A program made the translations under genes and the position numbers. Positions 1 through 8,518 of a DNA stretch of 45,619 nt are shown here, piece by piece. The notes beneath the pieces were generated by a model, which saw only the letters and a program-made list of their open reading frames with translations, was not told the origin of the DNA and did not search any database. Source of the DNA: Candidatus Nitrosotenuis chungbukensis (GTDB taxonomy: Archaea > Thermoproteota > Nitrososphaeria > Nitrososphaerales > Nitrosopumilaceae); the NCBI RefSeq assembly GCF_000685395.1, contig NZ_AVSQ01000019.1, forward strand, positions 1 through 45,619, in the 5' to 3' direction. Numbering within the stretch: position 1 is the first letter of the stretch; each line of letters starts with the position of its first letter.

Positions 1-1
1 G

Positions 2-88
2 ACACAGATTGAAAAGGACAAAATCGAAAAAATCCATCAGTTATACAAAAAAAGTGAACACAAGAGAATAATGCCATCAAGATTATGA
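2..88 (+). CDS. C-terminal end of an unidentified protein (truncated by window start)
   Basis: An open frame enters from the left edge and stops at TGA 86-88, giving 28 residues rich in Lys, Glu and Ile (it begins TQIEKDKIEKIHQLYKK). The charged, helical character looks like a real protein tail. It ends 12 bp before cysS on the same strand, so the two are probably co-transcribed. No family can be named from so short a piece. Confidence 0.5.
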   Translation, partial: TQIEKDKIEKIHQLYKKSEHKRIMPSRL

Positions 89-100
89 GGGTAGTAGAAA

Positions 101-1492
101 ATGAAAATTCTCGACACATTAAGCACAAAGGAGCAGGAAATTTCGGCAAAAAACATTCGGATTTATCTTTGCGGTGTTACCGTGTATGACGAGTCCCACA
201 TAGGGCATGCTCGAACAATCATAGTGTTTGATACGCTTAGGCGATACCTAGAATCCAAAGGCAAGTCTGTGAATTTTGTCCAGAACTTTACAGATGTTGA
301 TGACAAGATAATCAACCGCGCAAGCACTGAGGGAGTATCCGCACTTGAGATCAGCACCAGATACATTGATCATTACTTTGAGGATTTTGATAAACTAAAC
401 ATCAAGCGGGCAACTGCATACCCAAAGGCAACAGAGCACATACCAGACATGATAAAACTGGTGCAAAACTTGGTCGATTTGGGATTTGCGTATGTTTCAA
501 AAAACGGTGTATACTATAGCGTGTCCAAATTTTCAGAATACGGCAAGCTGTCAAAAAAGAAGACAGATGATCTGATATCTGGTGCCAGAATAGGAATAGA
601 TGAGACAAAAAACGATCCGCTCGACTTTGCGCTATGGAAGTTTGCAGATACAGAGCCAATGTGGCCAAGCCCCTGGGGCAATGGCAGGCCTGGCTGGCAC
701 ATAGAATGCTCTGCGATGAGCCTCAGATACCTGGGAGAGGAGTTTGAGATTCATGGAGGAGGAAGAGATCTGATATTTCCACACCATGAAAACGAGATTG
801 CCCAGTCAGAGGCATTTACAAAAAAACCCCTTGCAAAAACATGGATGCACGTAGGGATGGTTACAATAGGCGGAGAAAAGATGTCAAAGTCGCTTGGAAA
901 CATAAAATCGGTAAGGCATGTTCTGGAAAACTGGGGCCCAAACGTGATTCGGTTATTCTGCCTCTCAGGACATTATTCAAAACCAATTGATTACTCAGAG
1001 GATCTCCTAAAGGAGAACCTCATCAAGTGGCGCCAAGTCGAAACTGCGTACTATGAGATGATAATGGTAGACGGAACTGGCAATACTATAGAGATTTCAC
1101 AGCTAGTCAGAGAGTGCAGCCAAGAATTTGACTCTGCACTTGAAAGTGACTTTAACACGTCTTTGGCAGTTGGCGCCTTTTTCAAACTAGTCAAGGGAAT
1201 AAACAGAATCGCAGCGTCAGAATCCATGACAAGATCAATTGCAGATATCGGCCTGCCGGAATTTGAGAGGATGTCCGAGATTCTCGGGCTATCAGTACAA
1301 AAGGTAACAGAGCAAGAAAAGCAATCAATTACGGATTTGCTAAAAAAACGCGAAACTCTCCGAGAACAAAAAAAATACCAGGAGGCAGACCAAATCCGGG
1401 ATCAGGTTTCACAGATGAACATAGTTCTTTTGGATCACAAAAACAAAACAGTCTGGATGAAAAAAGAAAAAATTCTATCGGATACTAGCTAG
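101..1492 (+). CDS. cysS: Cysteinyl-tRNA synthetase
   Basis: Class I aminoacyl-tRNA synthetase that charges tRNA-Cys in the cytoplasm. The HIGH signature is at residues 33-36 and KMSKS at 260-264. The zinc ligands of the family are in place: C24, C203, H228 and E232, with the same 25-residue C-to-H spacing as the bacterial enzyme. At 463 aa the length is normal for CysS. ATG at 101 follows a GAGGGTAG purine stretch. The 3' end overlaps the convergent GTPase gene by 8 bp. Its presence means this lineage charges Cys directly rather than depending on the SepRS/SepCysS route. Confidence 0.97.
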   Translation: MKILDTLSTKEQEISAKNIRIYLCGVTVYDESHIGHARTIIVFDTLRRYLESKGKSVNFVQNFTDVDDKIINRASTEGVSALEISTRYIDHYFEDFDKLNIKRATAYPKATEHIPDMIKLVQNLVDLGFAYVSKNGVYYSVSKFSEYGKLSKKKTDDLISGARIGIDETKNDPLDFALWKFADTEPMWPSPWGNGRPGWHIECSAMSLRYLGEEFEIHGGGRDLIFPHHENEIAQSEAFTKKPLAKTWMHVGMVTIGGEKMSKSLGNIKSVRHVLENWGPNVIRLFCLSGHYSKPIDYSEDLLKENLIKWRQVETAYYEMIMVDGTGNTIEISQLVRECSQEFDSALESDFNTSLAVGAFFKLVKGINRIAASESMTRSIADIGLPEFERMSEILGLSVQKVTEQEKQSITDLLKKRETLREQKKYQEADQIRDQVSQMNIVLLDHKNKTVWMKKEKILSDTS

Positions 1493-2705
1493 ACTTTTTT
1501 GTCGATGCCGAAACCAACGATATGACGTCGCGATCCCTTAGCTGGTATGTGGTAGGAAGGCGCAAATTATACCGAATGTCCTTTGCATACAGCAAGCCCT
1601 TTGTCAGATCACTGTGAATTTCCTTTGCAAGGTCTGCAACGGTAGCACCGTCCTTTAGCAAAATCAGGTCAGGCAGTACCCTGCCCTTTCTGTCTGAGAG
1701 CTTTTCCTCGTCAGCCACAGGATAGATTGCGTTCATTTTTAGCAATTTGAACACAGTAACGTTGATTGCAAACTGGACTCCGGTCCTCATGTATTCACCC
1801 ATAATTTCCCTCGTGATAAAATCAAGTGCGGTTTTTTGTTTCTGGCTCAGCTCGTCTGGCTTTACTATATTGAACTGCTCAGAGCCCGGTGAATATTTTA
1901 TGAGTCCCTTTTGCTCTGCTCGTCGCAGCGATAGTTCGCTGTCTGCGCTTGCAGGCACCACTATGGTGTCATTATAGCGCTCTCGCAGTCTTGCAAAATT
2001 CTTGTCTGCCCCCTCCACGTCTATTTTGTTTGCTACAATCAGGGTAGGTTTTGATATTTTACGCAAGATTGTTGCAAATTTTTTGCTGTCCTGAAAGTCA
2101 ATGTCATCAAACTCATTGTCCTCGATTCCTGCCACGTGCAGTGCCTCCTTTACGTGCGAGTTGTTCACGCCAATTCCACGATACAAATCGGCAATCGCCA
2201 CAATTTTGTCAGTACCAGTATGAATCACCTTTGAGACCTTGTCACGGTTTCCTTCAAGTATTTTCAGATACCACATGATTAGCTCCTCTTCGATGTCTGC
2301 AAAGTCAGATATCGGGTCACCTGTTCCGGCCTCTGAGATTTTGCCAGACGAGTCTATCCCGCCAGACACATCAACTACGTGCAGTATTGCGTCTGCTTGT
2401 GCTGCGACTGAGAGAAACTGGTTGCCAAGCCCCTTGCCCTGCCACGCATCCTTGATCAATCCTGGAAGATCAATTAGCTCAATTGGAATGTATCTCCACC
2501 CGTCGATGCACTTTGAGTTCTTGGGGTTGTCAAAGACGTTAAACTCAGGATGAACGCATAATGAAATTGCATTGGTAAGGCTTGATTCGGGTTTTTTTGT
2601 CGTAAACGGATAAGTGGAAATTTCAGAAGACGAAAGCGTTGCAGAATTAAAAAAAGTTGTCTTGCCAGTGTTTGTCTTGCCGATAATTCCAATTTTTATT
2701 GGCAC
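1485..2705 (-). CDS. YchF/OBG-type GTP-binding protein with C-terminal TGS domain
   Basis: Translation-factor-class P-loop protein. The Walker A motif GKTNTGKT is at residues 9-16, the DLPG switch at about 79-82, and an NKID base-recognition motif near 225. The last 80 residues form a TGS domain. The archaeal YchF-like branch carries an insertion-rich G domain and is usually near 400 aa, which matches 406 aa. In bacteria YchF binds ribosomes and prefers ATP. The archaeal role is less clear, and since NKxD is intact here GTP use is expected. The start is ATG at 2705; the 3' end overlaps cysS convergently. Confidence 0.9.
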   Translation of the reverse strand: MPIKIGIIGKTNTGKTTFFNSATLSSSEISTYPFTTKKPESSLTNAISLCVHPEFNVFDNPKNSKCIDGWRYIPIELIDLPGLIKDAWQGKGLGNQFLSVAAQADAILHVVDVSGGIDSSGKISEAGTGDPISDFADIEEELIMWYLKILEGNRDKVSKVIHTGTDKIVAIADLYRGIGVNNSHVKEALHVAGIEDNEFDDIDFQDSKKFATILRKISKPTLIVANKIDVEGADKNFARLRERYNDTIVVPASADSELSLRRAEQKGLIKYSPGSEQFNIVKPDELSQKQKTALDFITREIMGEYMRTGVQFAINVTVFKLLKMNAIYPVADEEKLSDRKGRVLPDLILLKDGATVADLAKEIHSDLTKGLLYAKDIRYNLRLPTTYQLRDRDVISLVSASTKKSS

Positions 2706-2740
2706 AGATACAAATTGCGTTTTTAGCTATTTATCTCTGC

Positions 2741-3118
2741 CTAATGGATGTGATCATTTTGCGGTCTTGCTTTGAGTTTTTCACAAGTGTTTTTGAGCTC
2801 GTCAATTGACCAAGAGATTTCATTCAGTTCTTCTTGTGTGAGCTCACCGTCCCACTTGTCAAGTGTTATCTTTGATATTTGACATGCATGATACAAAACG
2901 TTCCAGTACGGGTGATGCTCTGCAGTAGTGCACGCCAGCTCATAGACATCGTCCAGTCCGCTTTGCGCCCTGGACAGTGAGCTCATCTGCTCTCCAAAGA
3001 GACGCACTATGTTTGACTCCACGTCAGACTGTGTTTTTATCATGAGGTTTTTTTTCTCATATGATTTGATTAGTTCCTGTAATGATTTGAAAAAATCATC
3101 AAAAGTTGCATCGGCCAT
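2741..3118 (-). CDS. Hypothetical helical protein of 125 aa, coupled to the CoA-binding protein gene
   Basis: No family recognised. The protein is soluble, acidic and mostly helical by composition, with two Cys, several His near residues 67-68 and a C-terminal His-rich end (DHIH). Its ATG (3116-3118) overlaps the stop of the upstream CoA-binding gene in a TAATG junction, so translation is very likely coupled and the two proteins may be needed in proportion. The role is unknown. Confidence 0.75.
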   Translation of the reverse strand: MADATFDDFFKSLQELIKSYEKKNLMIKTQSDVESNIVRLFGEQMSSLSRAQSGLDDVYELACTTAEHHPYWNVLYHACQISKITLDKWDGELTQEELNEISWSIDELKNTCEKLKARPQNDHIH

Positions 3119-3543
3119 TAGAACAACCGCTGATGCTCAGCAAGCATGCACCTGTTAAACACTATTTTGATTCCAGCCTTCCTTGCCATGTCTTCAGCTT
3201 CAGGATTGTGTATCCCCTCTTGGAGCCAGATGACTTTGGGCTTCTTTTTTATTGCCTCCTGTACTACGGGTACGACTTGGTCTGATGGCCTAAACACATC
3301 AACTATATCGATATACTGATCAACGTCTTGCAGAGACGAAAAGCATTTTCTCTCAAGTATCTCGTCTGCAGTCGGGTTTACAGGCATCACGTTGTATCCT
3401 TGTGCGAGCAGGTATTTTGGCACGTAATGCGCCGCCTTGTCGGCATTTTTTGACATTCCAACTACTGCCACGTTCTTCAATGACAAGATTTGCCTGATCT
3501 CATCGTCTGAATACGAGTCTACTTCCATGATACCAGTATGCAC
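3118..3543 (-). CDS. CoA-binding domain protein (YccU/CoA_binding_2 type)
   Basis: A single Rossmann-like CoA_binding_2 domain: the strand-turn motif VAVVGMSKNADKAAH after residue 25, the VMPVNP segment, and the DIVDVFRPSD and VIWLQEGI blocks are all family hallmarks. Such proteins bind CoA or acyl-CoA, but their physiological role is not settled. At 141 aa the length is standard. An internal ATG (MEVDSY, start 3528) could be the real start, because the first five residues look unlike the family. It heads a two-gene operon with the 125-aa hypothetical. Confidence 0.88.
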   Translation of the reverse strand: MHTGIMEVDSYSDDEIRQILSLKNVAVVGMSKNADKAAHYVPKYLLAQGYNVMPVNPTADEILERKCFSSLQDVDQYIDIVDVFRPSDQVVPVVQEAIKKKPKVIWLQEGIHNPEAEDMARKAGIKIVFNRCMLAEHQRLF

Positions 3544-3677
3544 AAAACAGATTATAATTTATCGGACAACACATAATTTTGACAGTATTTTTGTTCGGGA
3601 TTTAGGAGTATGATCGATGTTCCTCAGATTCACAGAGTCAGTTTGCCTCCTTAATTTTATTTAATGCGTGTGACAAT

Positions 3678-3853
3678 TTGAACCAAAAATACGCGCTGCG
3701 ACAAATAATCGTTCCAAGTAAAGCGATTGGTTAAAAGGTTTGAACTTTCCAGACAGCGACTTCAGAATTTACACAGAAATAACTCGACAATTTAGAGATT
3801 TTGAAGAAATTAAAAAAGAATTGTCAGAAGATAAGATCAACACCAAGCCATGA
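3678..3853 (+). pseudogene. Possible frameshifted ORF remnant in the 3544-3874 intergenic region
   Basis: The 331-bp gap holds no intact gene. Two plus-strand frames read on from one another: LNQKYALRQIIVPSKAIG, then after a frame change near 3720 a clean stretch from 3722 to the TGA at 3851 that includes FRDFEEIKKELSEDK. The second part has protein-like amphipathic character. This is consistent with a decayed gene at the edge of the A+T-rich island. No function can be given, and chance open frame remains possible. Confidence 0.25.
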
Positions 3854-3874
3854 ATAAACAACAAGTCACTATAA

Positions 3875-5158
3875 TTATTTACAATTACGTGTATGTATTG
3901 GACAGTCAGGTGGAACTATGCTTATGCTTTTCCATACTTTAAGCGGCATGCCGTTATCTTTTACATCACAGGTCACTAGATAATTTTTGGTAACATTGGC
4001 ATATCCATAAACATGTTCAACAAAAGGTTCATTTGTTTTGCCGGTAGAATTATCACCAAAATCCCACACGTAGTATCTATTTCTATGATTCACGCCGTCT
4101 AGTGTTGACTCCACATGGGAGTTAGCAGCACTTTCACATGAAAACTTTATGGGTTTGTTCGCGTGCCAAGTATCCCAATCATGATTACCATATCCAGATT
4201 CAATGGCAGTAATTTTCCAAGTCGTCATCGTTTTAGGCACAACCAAAACTGCAAATTTCCAATACTCCGACAGATAATCTGGGTCAGGGTGATTAATATC
4301 TGGCCAAACAGTAACATTCCCATTTATTATTCCCACTTTATTGTATTTGTAATGTTCAGCTAATCGATATGGTTGTGATTGGATGGATTGTTCTTCAAAA
4401 GTCCATTTTGTTTTAGATTTTATATTTTTAGTTGATATAGAAAAGCCGACAGAATCGCCTTGAACCACAACTGCCTGTAGTTGGTTAACATTAGAAATAA
4501 TTTCATTTGGATTTTTTAATACAGTGACATTAAACCGTTGAATAATCGGATCCAGACGATTTGGATCATAATAAGGATCTGTCACATTCACGTGTCCATG
4601 AAATGTGTAACGGTCATACGGCTTTCCATCAAAATCGTGATCATATTGATGATTTTCAATAATATTATAGACACTGCCTCTTTTTTGCCCATCACCAAAA
4701 TCCCAATGTTTCATGCAGCGATTATCAGTACCATTTAGAAAAAAGCCTATTGTGAGTCGGCCAATACCGTCCAAAGAACTCATCTTAAGATCTATGTGCT
4801 TCTTGCATAAACTTTTGTCACGCATTGCCCCAAATCCTTCAAATTTTTGTATGTTTTCGGATAGGATGCAAGCTACTCTGTTTTTGCCGAAATCTCTCAC
4901 AACTAGTACATAGCCATCTTCGCATTCAACATCCTCAGGATTGACTCCGGATTCGATCTGCAGTATTGGAGACAAGATCTTGTTTTGCACAATGTTTGTT
5001 TCCTGATCTGATGTTTTGTTAAAATCAGAATCATCCTCATATGAGGTGGGCAGTGGATGCCAGAAAATTCCAAAAACAAGGGGAACCATAAGGACTACAA
5101 TCCTATTGAACGACGGGTTCACGGGTTTTACATAATAGTTATTATTAAAAAAGATCAT
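3875..5158 (-). CDS. Secreted or membrane-anchored protein with PKD-type domains
   Basis: 427 aa with an N-terminal hydrophobic segment (about residues 18-33), probably a signal anchor. It is followed by an extracellular-type sequence rich in N-x-S/T. Two PKD hallmark strands are visible: HWDFGDGQ near residue 150 and VWDFGDNS near 370, each followed by a His/Tyr-rich strand as in PKD beta-sandwiches. PKD domains mediate protein or glycan contact at cell surfaces. The gene is visibly richer in A+T than its neighbours and sits beside the tyrosinase gene on the same strand, which suggests an acquired surface module. Ligand unknown. Confidence 0.8.
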   Translation of the reverse strand: MIFFNNNYYVKPVNPSFNRIVVLMVPLVFGIFWHPLPTSYEDDSDFNKTSDQETNIVQNKILSPILQIESGVNPEDVECEDGYVLVVRDFGKNRVACILSENIQKFEGFGAMRDKSLCKKHIDLKMSSLDGIGRLTIGFFLNGTDNRCMKHWDFGDGQKRGSVYNIIENHQYDHDFDGKPYDRYTFHGHVNVTDPYYDPNRLDPIIQRFNVTVLKNPNEIISNVNQLQAVVVQGDSVGFSISTKNIKSKTKWTFEEQSIQSQPYRLAEHYKYNKVGIINGNVTVWPDINHPDPDYLSEYWKFAVLVVPKTMTTWKITAIESGYGNHDWDTWHANKPIKFSCESAANSHVESTLDGVNHRNRYYVWDFGDNSTGKTNEPFVEHVYGYANVTKNYLVTCDVKDNGMPLKVWKSISIVPPDCPIHTRNCK

Positions 5159-5314
5159 GGTTCGTTTTGTATTAGATACCAGAATCGAGAAATTAGACTC
5201 GTTATTAATCCAATTCGAGATATTTTCAATCCGGATGATAAAATTAGTATGCGGTCTTTAGTAATGCACGATGAGCAGATAATGCATCTTAGATGTCGCA
5301 TTGATGATTTAGAG

Positions 5315-6169
5315 TCACGATCTTGATTTTCTCACAATAAATGGATTAATCAAAAATGCAACGGTTCTAGCCAAGACGACAAAAGGCAATACAATTGAAT
5401 ATTTCATTATGTGCTTAAACGCATTATTATGATACATGGCATCTGCAATAGGTGGACTAAAAGAATAGTATACGTTTAGAATTGTGTTAAATGGTTTTTG
5501 AAATCGGGATTGCAGAACAACGTTATCTCTAAAGTTCCTCAAAAATCTAACAGGGGGCTCCAGATCAGAACCATATGCAGCAGTAGCAATGAAACAACGG
5601 CTCTTCCCATTTGGGGAATTTTGCCAGTCACTCCATAAATCATCCAAAAATGCATGCCAGGGATAGAATATTGGGTCTTGTGGAGATCTAAACGAGTTCA
5701 TGTCTCCGCCAATAGTCATGTGAACCAAGCCATGAAAGTCAGATCCCAGCGCCCTCCCCAATTCATCGGAGCTCTTGAATTGACCCAACGAAGTGTAGCC
5801 AAATACAGGATCACCGATAGATCCACCTGCCAGAGTGATCCACGAGGGAGGTGAGATTCCAGGATTATTCGTACTTCTACCAGGATGTGAAAATTCTGCA
5901 GGAATTGGATCCGCAGGATTCCATTTCGGTAATGGAACATATTGATTTTTTCCACGATTTATGAGGGCATTCTCTAAATTTTTAATAAAATTTCGATGAA
6001 AATCTAAAAAATGTTCCCCACTTCCAGGCCCAATCATACCGCCAGAACCGTGCATTTGATGCCATGCCTCATGAGCATCAAGAACGGCTTGTGTGACATG
6101 TCCTCGTATCAAATTTGCTAATTCTGTTAATTCGGAGGATGAAAGAGTTTTGAGATCTCTTCTATGCAC
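5315..6169 (-). CDS. Tyrosinase-family type 3 copper protein with CFI-box-CTERM tail
   Basis: Residues 1-185 match the tyrosinase fold. CuA ligand candidates are H33/H37/H40, H53 and H58 (GEHFLDFHRNF). CuB ligands are H146 and H150 (FHGLVH) plus H172 in SPQDPIFYPWHAFLDDLW, the classic block. The enzyme class oxidises phenols to catechols and quinones. Residues 192-201 read CFIATAAYGS, the CFI-box, followed by a C-terminal hydrophobic helix near 258-276 and basic residues; this tail resembles a sorting or anchoring module. No N-terminal signal peptide is visible. A tyrosinase from Ca. Nitrosopumilus koreensis has been studied as a monophenol monooxygenase (recalled, not checked). The region is A+T-rich, as is the PKD neighbour. 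Confidence 0.85.
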   Translation of the reverse strand: MHRRDLKTLSSSELTELANLIRGHVTQAVLDAHEAWHQMHGSGGMIGPGSGEHFLDFHRNFIKNLENALINRGKNQYVPLPKWNPADPIPAEFSHPGRSTNNPGISPPSWITLAGGSIGDPVFGYTSLGQFKSSDELGRALGSDFHGLVHMTIGGDMNSFRSPQDPIFYPWHAFLDDLWSDWQNSPNGKSRCFIATAAYGSDLEPPVRFLRNFRDNVVLQSRFQKPFNTILNVYYSFSPPIADAMYHNNAFKHIMKYSIVLPFVVLARTVAFLINPFIVRKSRS

Positions 6170-6238
6170 GAAACCATAAAGACGCAGTATCTAATAAGCT
6201 ATTTTCATTTTTGGTAATTACTTATTTAATACTATATT

Positions 6239-6448
6239 TTGAACTTGTTATTATCAAAAATAAATTCTGCCCATAAAGAAAAACTTGAAGAAAAAATCAA
6301 AAATAAAGGAAATTGTCAGACATGTATTTTATGAATGAGTTAAAGGAATCGTGTAAGCCATAACCTCAAAATAGAATCACAATCAGGACACATTCGCAAC
6401 GACTACATGATCATAGTAGGCACTAAAACACTCAAGAAATATTTTTGA
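6239..6448 (+). pseudogene. Possible decayed small gene in the 6170-6540 gap
   Basis: The 371-bp gap carries three short plus-strand frames in succession with protein-like sequence: a TTG-started 31-codon frame with KLEEKIKNKGNCQTC (6239-6334), a short MNELKESCK piece, and a third frame ending IRNDYMIIVGTKTLKKYF at TGA 6446-6448. Read with two frame changes they could form one ancestral protein of about 70 aa. An A/T-rich promoter-like box lies at about 6222-6236. The first piece could also be a genuine CxxC micro-protein. Low confidence. Confidence 0.25.
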
Positions 6449-6540
6449 TAAGAATCTCTTAGAAATAGTTACAGAGACAACGATTAACAAAAAACAGGAA
6501 ACGCGGTGATGAATACCGACCAAACGGAAAATTCTTTATA

Positions 6541-7107
6541 GTGACAATATCAACCCGTATCGTGGAAGAAGAGCCAAAAGACGTCATCGTGCTAGGCGCA
6601 ATTAAGAAAGGTGCCAAGAAATTCGACAAAATAAAAAACAAGACTGGAATCGAGCCGGAGGAGCTAAACAAGATTTTAGAGAAGCTCGAAGAGCGCGGCA
6701 TGATCAAAGTCGACAAGAAAAAGGGGCTTTTTGGCGGAGAAAAAATCGAGCTTCAAATCACAGACAAGGGCTCAAACGAGCTGGACCAAAGAATACACGA
6801 GATGAGACAAAACTGGGATCAAATGGTTCAGTTGTACAAATCAGGCGACAAGAAAAAGCTGGAAGGATTCATGGAGTCCACCAAGTCAATGCTTCCAATG
6901 ATGATGTTCTTTGGGATAATGGACATGATGATGTTTTCAATGATGTTTTCAATGATGGGCTCTCAAATGCACGACTATGTTCCGCAGGATCAGGTTCCCC
7001 CAGGTGCAGAAAACCAGCCAAGTGACGTTGGAGACGGTGGCGCAGATGCAGGCGGCGACATGGGCGGAGACGGCGGCGGCGGATTTGACATCGATATCGG
7101 CTTCTAG
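6541..7107 (+). CDS. Winged-helix protein with Met-rich segment and Gly/Asp-rich tail
   Basis: 188 aa, GTG start, with no better ATG in frame. Residues 10-85 look like a winged helix (IVLGAIKKGAKKFDKI, then KILEKLEERGMIKVD and a beta wing). Residues 95-115 are a helical linker. At about 118-142 there is a striking Met cluster (MMMFF, MDMMMFSMMFSMM), and the protein ends in a Gly/Asp-rich tail (GGGGFDIDIGF). The Met run could be a hydrophobic helix or a soft-metal (Cu+) site; the sequence does not decide. The protein may be a membrane-associated or copper-responsive regulator (inference). Confidence 0.7.
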   Translation: MTISTRIVEEEPKDVIVLGAIKKGAKKFDKIKNKTGIEPEELNKILEKLEERGMIKVDKKKGLFGGEKIELQITDKGSNELDQRIHEMRQNWDQMVQLYKSGDKKKLEGFMESTKSMLPMMMFFGIMDMMMFSMMFSMMGSQMHDYVPQDQVPPGAENQPSDVGDGGADAGGDMGGDGGGGFDIDIGF

Positions 7108-7170
7108 TTTCCCAAGAATTGTAAATTTTAAAAATTTTAAATCATCCTAGAATCCAAGCTTTGTTGTTCT

Positions 7171-8169
7171 ATGTCATATTCGTCTCATGAGAACCGCGGG
7201 CTGATCAAGGTTTTGCAGTTTCTCAAGGCCCATCATTCAGAATACCTCTCAGGAGAAGACCTAAGCGAGGTACTAAAAATAAGCCGAGTCGCAGTCTGGA
7301 AGCACATAAAAAAAATCCAATCACTAGGATACGAGATAGAGTCGAAACAAAACCTAGGATACAGGCTTACAAAAATTACCGACCTTATGCTGCCATGGGA
7401 GATAACAGACGGCCTCAAGACAAAAAGCATTGGAAGAAAAATATATTATTTTGACAAGATAGACTCGACGCAGAGTTTTGCATCAACAATAGCAGGCAAC
7501 AAAGCAGACGACGGGGCAATCATCATATCTGAAACGCAGGACTCTGGGAAGGGAAGGCTGGGACGCGCCTGGGTATCGCCAAGGGGTGGGATTTGGCTTT
7601 CTGTGATACTGCATCCAAGATTTGATGTCGCAAAGATAACGCTTGTCCCACTTGTGGCATCGATAGCACTGTCAGTGGCGATTCAAAAAACGCTTGGTGT
7701 GAAAACAGAACTAAAGTGGCCAAACGACGTGACGCTCAGGGGAAAAAAAATCGCAGGCATGATAATTGACGCATCAATAGAGTCAAGCAACATAGAGAGC
7801 CTGATTCTCGGGGTCGGGATAAACTTCAGAGTAGACCCAGAGGAGATTGAAAAAAAGATAAAGAAAAAAGAAAACTTTTACGGAGTTGCAACGCTTGTGA
7901 GCCAAAGCGACAAGACAAAGCCCGCAAAGCTCGTGCAGGCGTTTTTGGAAGAATTTGAAAAAACCCTGAATCTGTTAAATGAAGGAAAAATAAGCAAAGT
8001 AATCAAAGACTGGACTGCAAATTCCTCAACGATAGGCAAAACAGTCACATTGTCCACGTCAAATGGAAAGATAACTGGAAAGGCGGTAAAACTAGATACT
8101 GATGGCGGCCTGATAATAATGCACAAGTCAAAACCGACCAAAGTCATGGCCGGCGACATCTCGTACTAG
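7171..8169 (+). CDS. birA: Biotin-[acetyl-CoA carboxylase] ligase with N-terminal DNA-binding domain
   Basis: Residues 1-75 form a winged helix (SGEDLSEVLKISRVAVWKHI) like that of bifunctional BirA. The catalytic domain follows with the biotinyl-AMP loop GRLGRAW, the KWPNDV motif, KIAGMI and a C-terminal SH3-like domain. It biotinylates the carrier protein of acetyl/propionyl-CoA carboxylase, the CO2-fixing enzyme of the hydroxypropionate/hydroxybutyrate cycle, and with its DNA-binding domain may also repress biotin genes. At 332 aa the length is typical of the bifunctional form. No biotin synthesis genes lie nearby. Confidence 0.95.
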   Translation: MSYSSHENRGLIKVLQFLKAHHSEYLSGEDLSEVLKISRVAVWKHIKKIQSLGYEIESKQNLGYRLTKITDLMLPWEITDGLKTKSIGRKIYYFDKIDSTQSFASTIAGNKADDGAIIISETQDSGKGRLGRAWVSPRGGIWLSVILHPRFDVAKITLVPLVASIALSVAIQKTLGVKTELKWPNDVTLRGKKIAGMIIDASIESSNIESLILGVGINFRVDPEEIEKKIKKKENFYGVATLVSQSDKTKPAKLVQAFLEEFEKTLNLLNEGKISKVIKDWTANSSTIGKTVTLSTSNGKITGKAVKLDTDGGLIIMHKSKPTKVMAGDISY

Positions 8170-8508
8170 TTATTTCTTGGATTTTGCTCGTGTCTTTTTT
8201 TCAGTCTTGCCAGAGTCGTGTGCGTCAATTATTGATGCCTCTGCCTTGAGGATGTCCTTTAGGTCCGCCTGAATCGAGAGCAGTGACGATATGATCTGCT
8301 CAAGTTGCCTAGTATAATCAGCATATGCTGCATTTAGCGCGGTCTTTTTCTCGTCAGACTTTGTCAGGTACTCGTTTAAGCGAAGCGTGTTTGTCATGTT
8401 TATCATTTCTGGCATCACTGGTTCGGGGGAGCCAAGCTGGGATATTTCGTCTTGAATCTGCAGGATCCTCATCTTTAGTTCGTTCAAATTATTACCAAGT
8501 CCGAGCAT
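8170..8508 (-). CDS. Small coiled-coil hypothetical protein
   Basis: About 112 aa from the ATG at 8506-8508 (MLGLGNNLNELKMRIL); a frame extends further upstream, and another ATG at 8518-8520 is possible. Most of the protein is heptad-like helix, ending in a very basic Lys-rich tail (KTEKKTRAKSKK). It begins about 10 bp from the divergent metzincin gene start, so each promoter must lie inside the other gene. It abuts birA convergently. Function unknown; the basic tail could bind nucleic acid. Confidence 0.65.
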   Translation of the reverse strand: MLGLGNNLNELKMRILQIQDEISQLGSPEPVMPEMINMTNTLRLNEYLTKSDEKKTALNAAYADYTRQLEQIISSLLSIQADLKDILKAEASIIDAHDSGKTEKKTRAKSKK

Positions 8509-8518
8509 ACCAGATATC

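Noticed and set aside
5057-5326. Plus-strand frame of 89 codons between the PKD and tyrosinase genes
   Set aside because: It overlaps the start of the PKD gene by about 100 bp and the tail of the tyrosinase gene; a second frame (ATG 5157) looks equally protein-like, so neither can be supported. The 156-bp gap may contain a relic.
3544-6540. Insertion sequence or prophage carrying the tyrosinase island
   Set aside because: No transposase, integrase, terminal inverted repeat or tRNA attachment site could be found at the edges.
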